Shown here: one piece after another, positions 41,709 to 42,474 of the stretch
How positions within the stretch are numbered: the first letter of the stretch is position 1
Layout of the letters: the number at the start of each line of letters is the position of its first letter
DNA from: Nitrososphaerota archaeon
GTDB lineage: Archaea > Thermoproteota > Bathyarchaeia > Bathyarchaeales > Bathycorpusculaceae
Direction of reading: 5' to 3'
Length of the DNA stretch: 42,474 bases
Assembly (NCBI GenBank): GCA_031256395.1
Contig: JAIRQQ010000069.1
Location: 1-42,474, forward strand
Notes under the pieces: model-generated
Seen by the model: the letters and a program-made list of their open reading frames with translations, nothing else
What the model was told of the DNA's origin: nothing
Database searches by the model: none
Program-made: the position numbers and the translations under genes

Positions 41709-42474
41709 CTATGCTCGGGGTATTTGATAGTGCTTGGAGTCCACTAGGTCTTTTCCATATACCAATCCATCTCGTGCACCCATTTTTGTCACGCATTTTG
41801 AGGCGATAAAATTGCCCAATCGGCCGCATTCAAAGATAGGTTTGTTGTGAATCAACCCATAGAGAAAACCTGCATTAAAAGCATCACCGGCACCGGTTGT
41901 GTCAGCAACAGGAACTTTGAAAGGCTCAATAGTGCGTTTATCGGTTCCGTTTGTTACATAACAACCCTTAGCTCCGAGTTTAACTGCTATGATTTTAACA
42001 CCCATCTGCAAAAGCAACTCGGCACCTTTGGGAACATCAGTCTCGCCTGTGAGATGCTCAAGCTCAGCCAAGTTAGGCATCATAACATAGCTGTTTTGAA
42101 TCAGGGGTTCTATTGCCGATAAACCCTTTTGAACATAGAGTGCACCAGGATCAAAGCTGACTTTGACACTATCGGGTAGAAAGCTCATGAGTTTTTTTTG
42201 GGTTCGGAAGGATTTATCACCGACAAAAGAAGACAGATGGAGAAATTGAGTATTGGTGATATAGTTTGCTTGCAACTCACGGAATTCAATGTTATCGTTA
42301 ACCCCGGGGTTTATGTAGAGAGCCCGGGCACCTTTTTTATCGACAAAGCCCAAACAGACGCCGCTTTTGCCTTTAGGGGCGCGTATTATGCCATCTGTGT
42401 TAACGCCCTCGGTTGTGAAGCAGTTTAGTTGGAGATTACCTTGGTGATCATCAGCGACTTTGCCGATAAAGCCC
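41709..42474 (-). CDS. PfkB-family carbohydrate kinase, N-terminus beyond window
   Basis: The minus-strand frame stays open to the right edge, giving at least 255 codons. The first visible part (GFIGKVADDHQGNLQLNCF) is the early substrate-lid region of a ribokinase-type fold. The C-terminal signature DTTGAGDAFNAGFLYGL contains the catalytic Asp and the anion hole. Homology suggests about 50 residues are missing. The substrate may be adenosine, ribose or another sugar and cannot be set from this part. The stop lies 65 bases from the flavodiiron gene, facing it. Confidence 0.9.
   Translation of the reverse strand, partial: GFIGKVADDHQGNLQLNCFTTEGVNTDGIIRAPKGKSGVCLGFVDKKGARALYINPGVNDNIEFRELQANYITNTQFLHLSSFVGDKSFRTQKKLMSFLPDSVKVSFDPGALYVQKGLSAIEPLIQNSYVMMPNLAELEHLTGETDVPKGAELLLQMGVKIIAVKLGAKGCYVTNGTDKRTIEPFKVPVADTTGAGDAFNAGFLYGLIHNKPIFECGRLGNFIASKCVTKMGARDGLVYGKDLVDSKHYQIPRA

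Overview
The window is archaeal chromosomal DNA, judged from the genes it carries: transcription factor E, MBF1, nascent polypeptide-associated complex, Trm56, a PAC2-family protein, DUF2110, a cyclic-2,3-diphosphoglycerate-synthetase-like P-loop protein, a ferredoxin and an F420H2/rubredoxin-type flavodiiron protein. TATA elements lie about 28-30 bases ahead of many starts (leaderless genes), other starts have GGTGA-type ribosome sites, and neither tRNA gene encodes CCA. The mix would fit the Bathyarchaeia or a neighbouring Thermoproteota lineage, but that placement is an inference from gene style, not a proof.

Layout. 1-1.4 kb: the 5' end of a secreted repeat protein running off the left edge, a gene scrap and a 159-bp MITE-like element. 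1.4-7.9 kb (minus): a compact histidine operon, hisG-D-C-B-H-A-F-I, with overlaps or direct abutment at most junctions. 8.2-9.4 kb: a frameshifted AbrB-type antitoxin and two divergent small DNA-binding-type genes sharing a 98-base promoter with a perfect 16-bp palindrome. 9.6-12.8 kb: tRNA-Ala(TGC), a radical SAM/SPASM-like protein, a GltD-like oxidoreductase and a small membrane protein. 12.9-17.5 kb (minus): a 14-copy tetranucleotide repeat, a small conserved-looking gene without a normal start, then an information-processing cluster MBF1-HflX-Trm56-TFE-HD hydrolase-DUF2110. 17.5-18.5 kb (plus): a PUA-domain protein and NAC. 18.7-23.2 kb (minus): carA-carB. 23.7-25.1 kb: the cDPG-synthetase-like protein.

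25.3-27.1 kb is a 1.84-kb segment bounded by 22-bp inverted repeats (one mismatch) and AGAT duplications. It carries a broken IS1182-type transposase start, a DUF4177 gene, an iron-sulfur flavoprotein gene and a scrap of a second copy of that flavoprotein. The MITE at 1.16 kb has the same termini and a perfect GATA duplication. 27.3-31.7 kb (plus): an ACT-domain protein followed by thrC-hom-lysC. 31.8-34.2 kb: a site-2 protease, a small membrane protein and a PAC2 protein. 34.3-36.6 kb: initiator tRNA-Met, a large surface protein whose ectodomain recalls ribophorin I, and a 2x[4Fe-4S] ferredoxin. 37-39.5 kb: a membrane protein, a degenerate tyrosine recombinase and a beta-helix adhesin with a repeated FTMSGGEISGNTA unit. 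39.6-42.5 kb: a small unknown gene, a parvulin, a flavodiiron protein and a PfkB sugar kinase cut by the right edge.

The most unusual signals are: three genes (hisI, hflX and a 60-codon gene) with no ATG/GTG/TTG between the upstream in-frame stop and the conserved N-terminus, all with an in-frame ACG where the start should be; the matched transposon pair; and the ribophorin-I-like surface protein.
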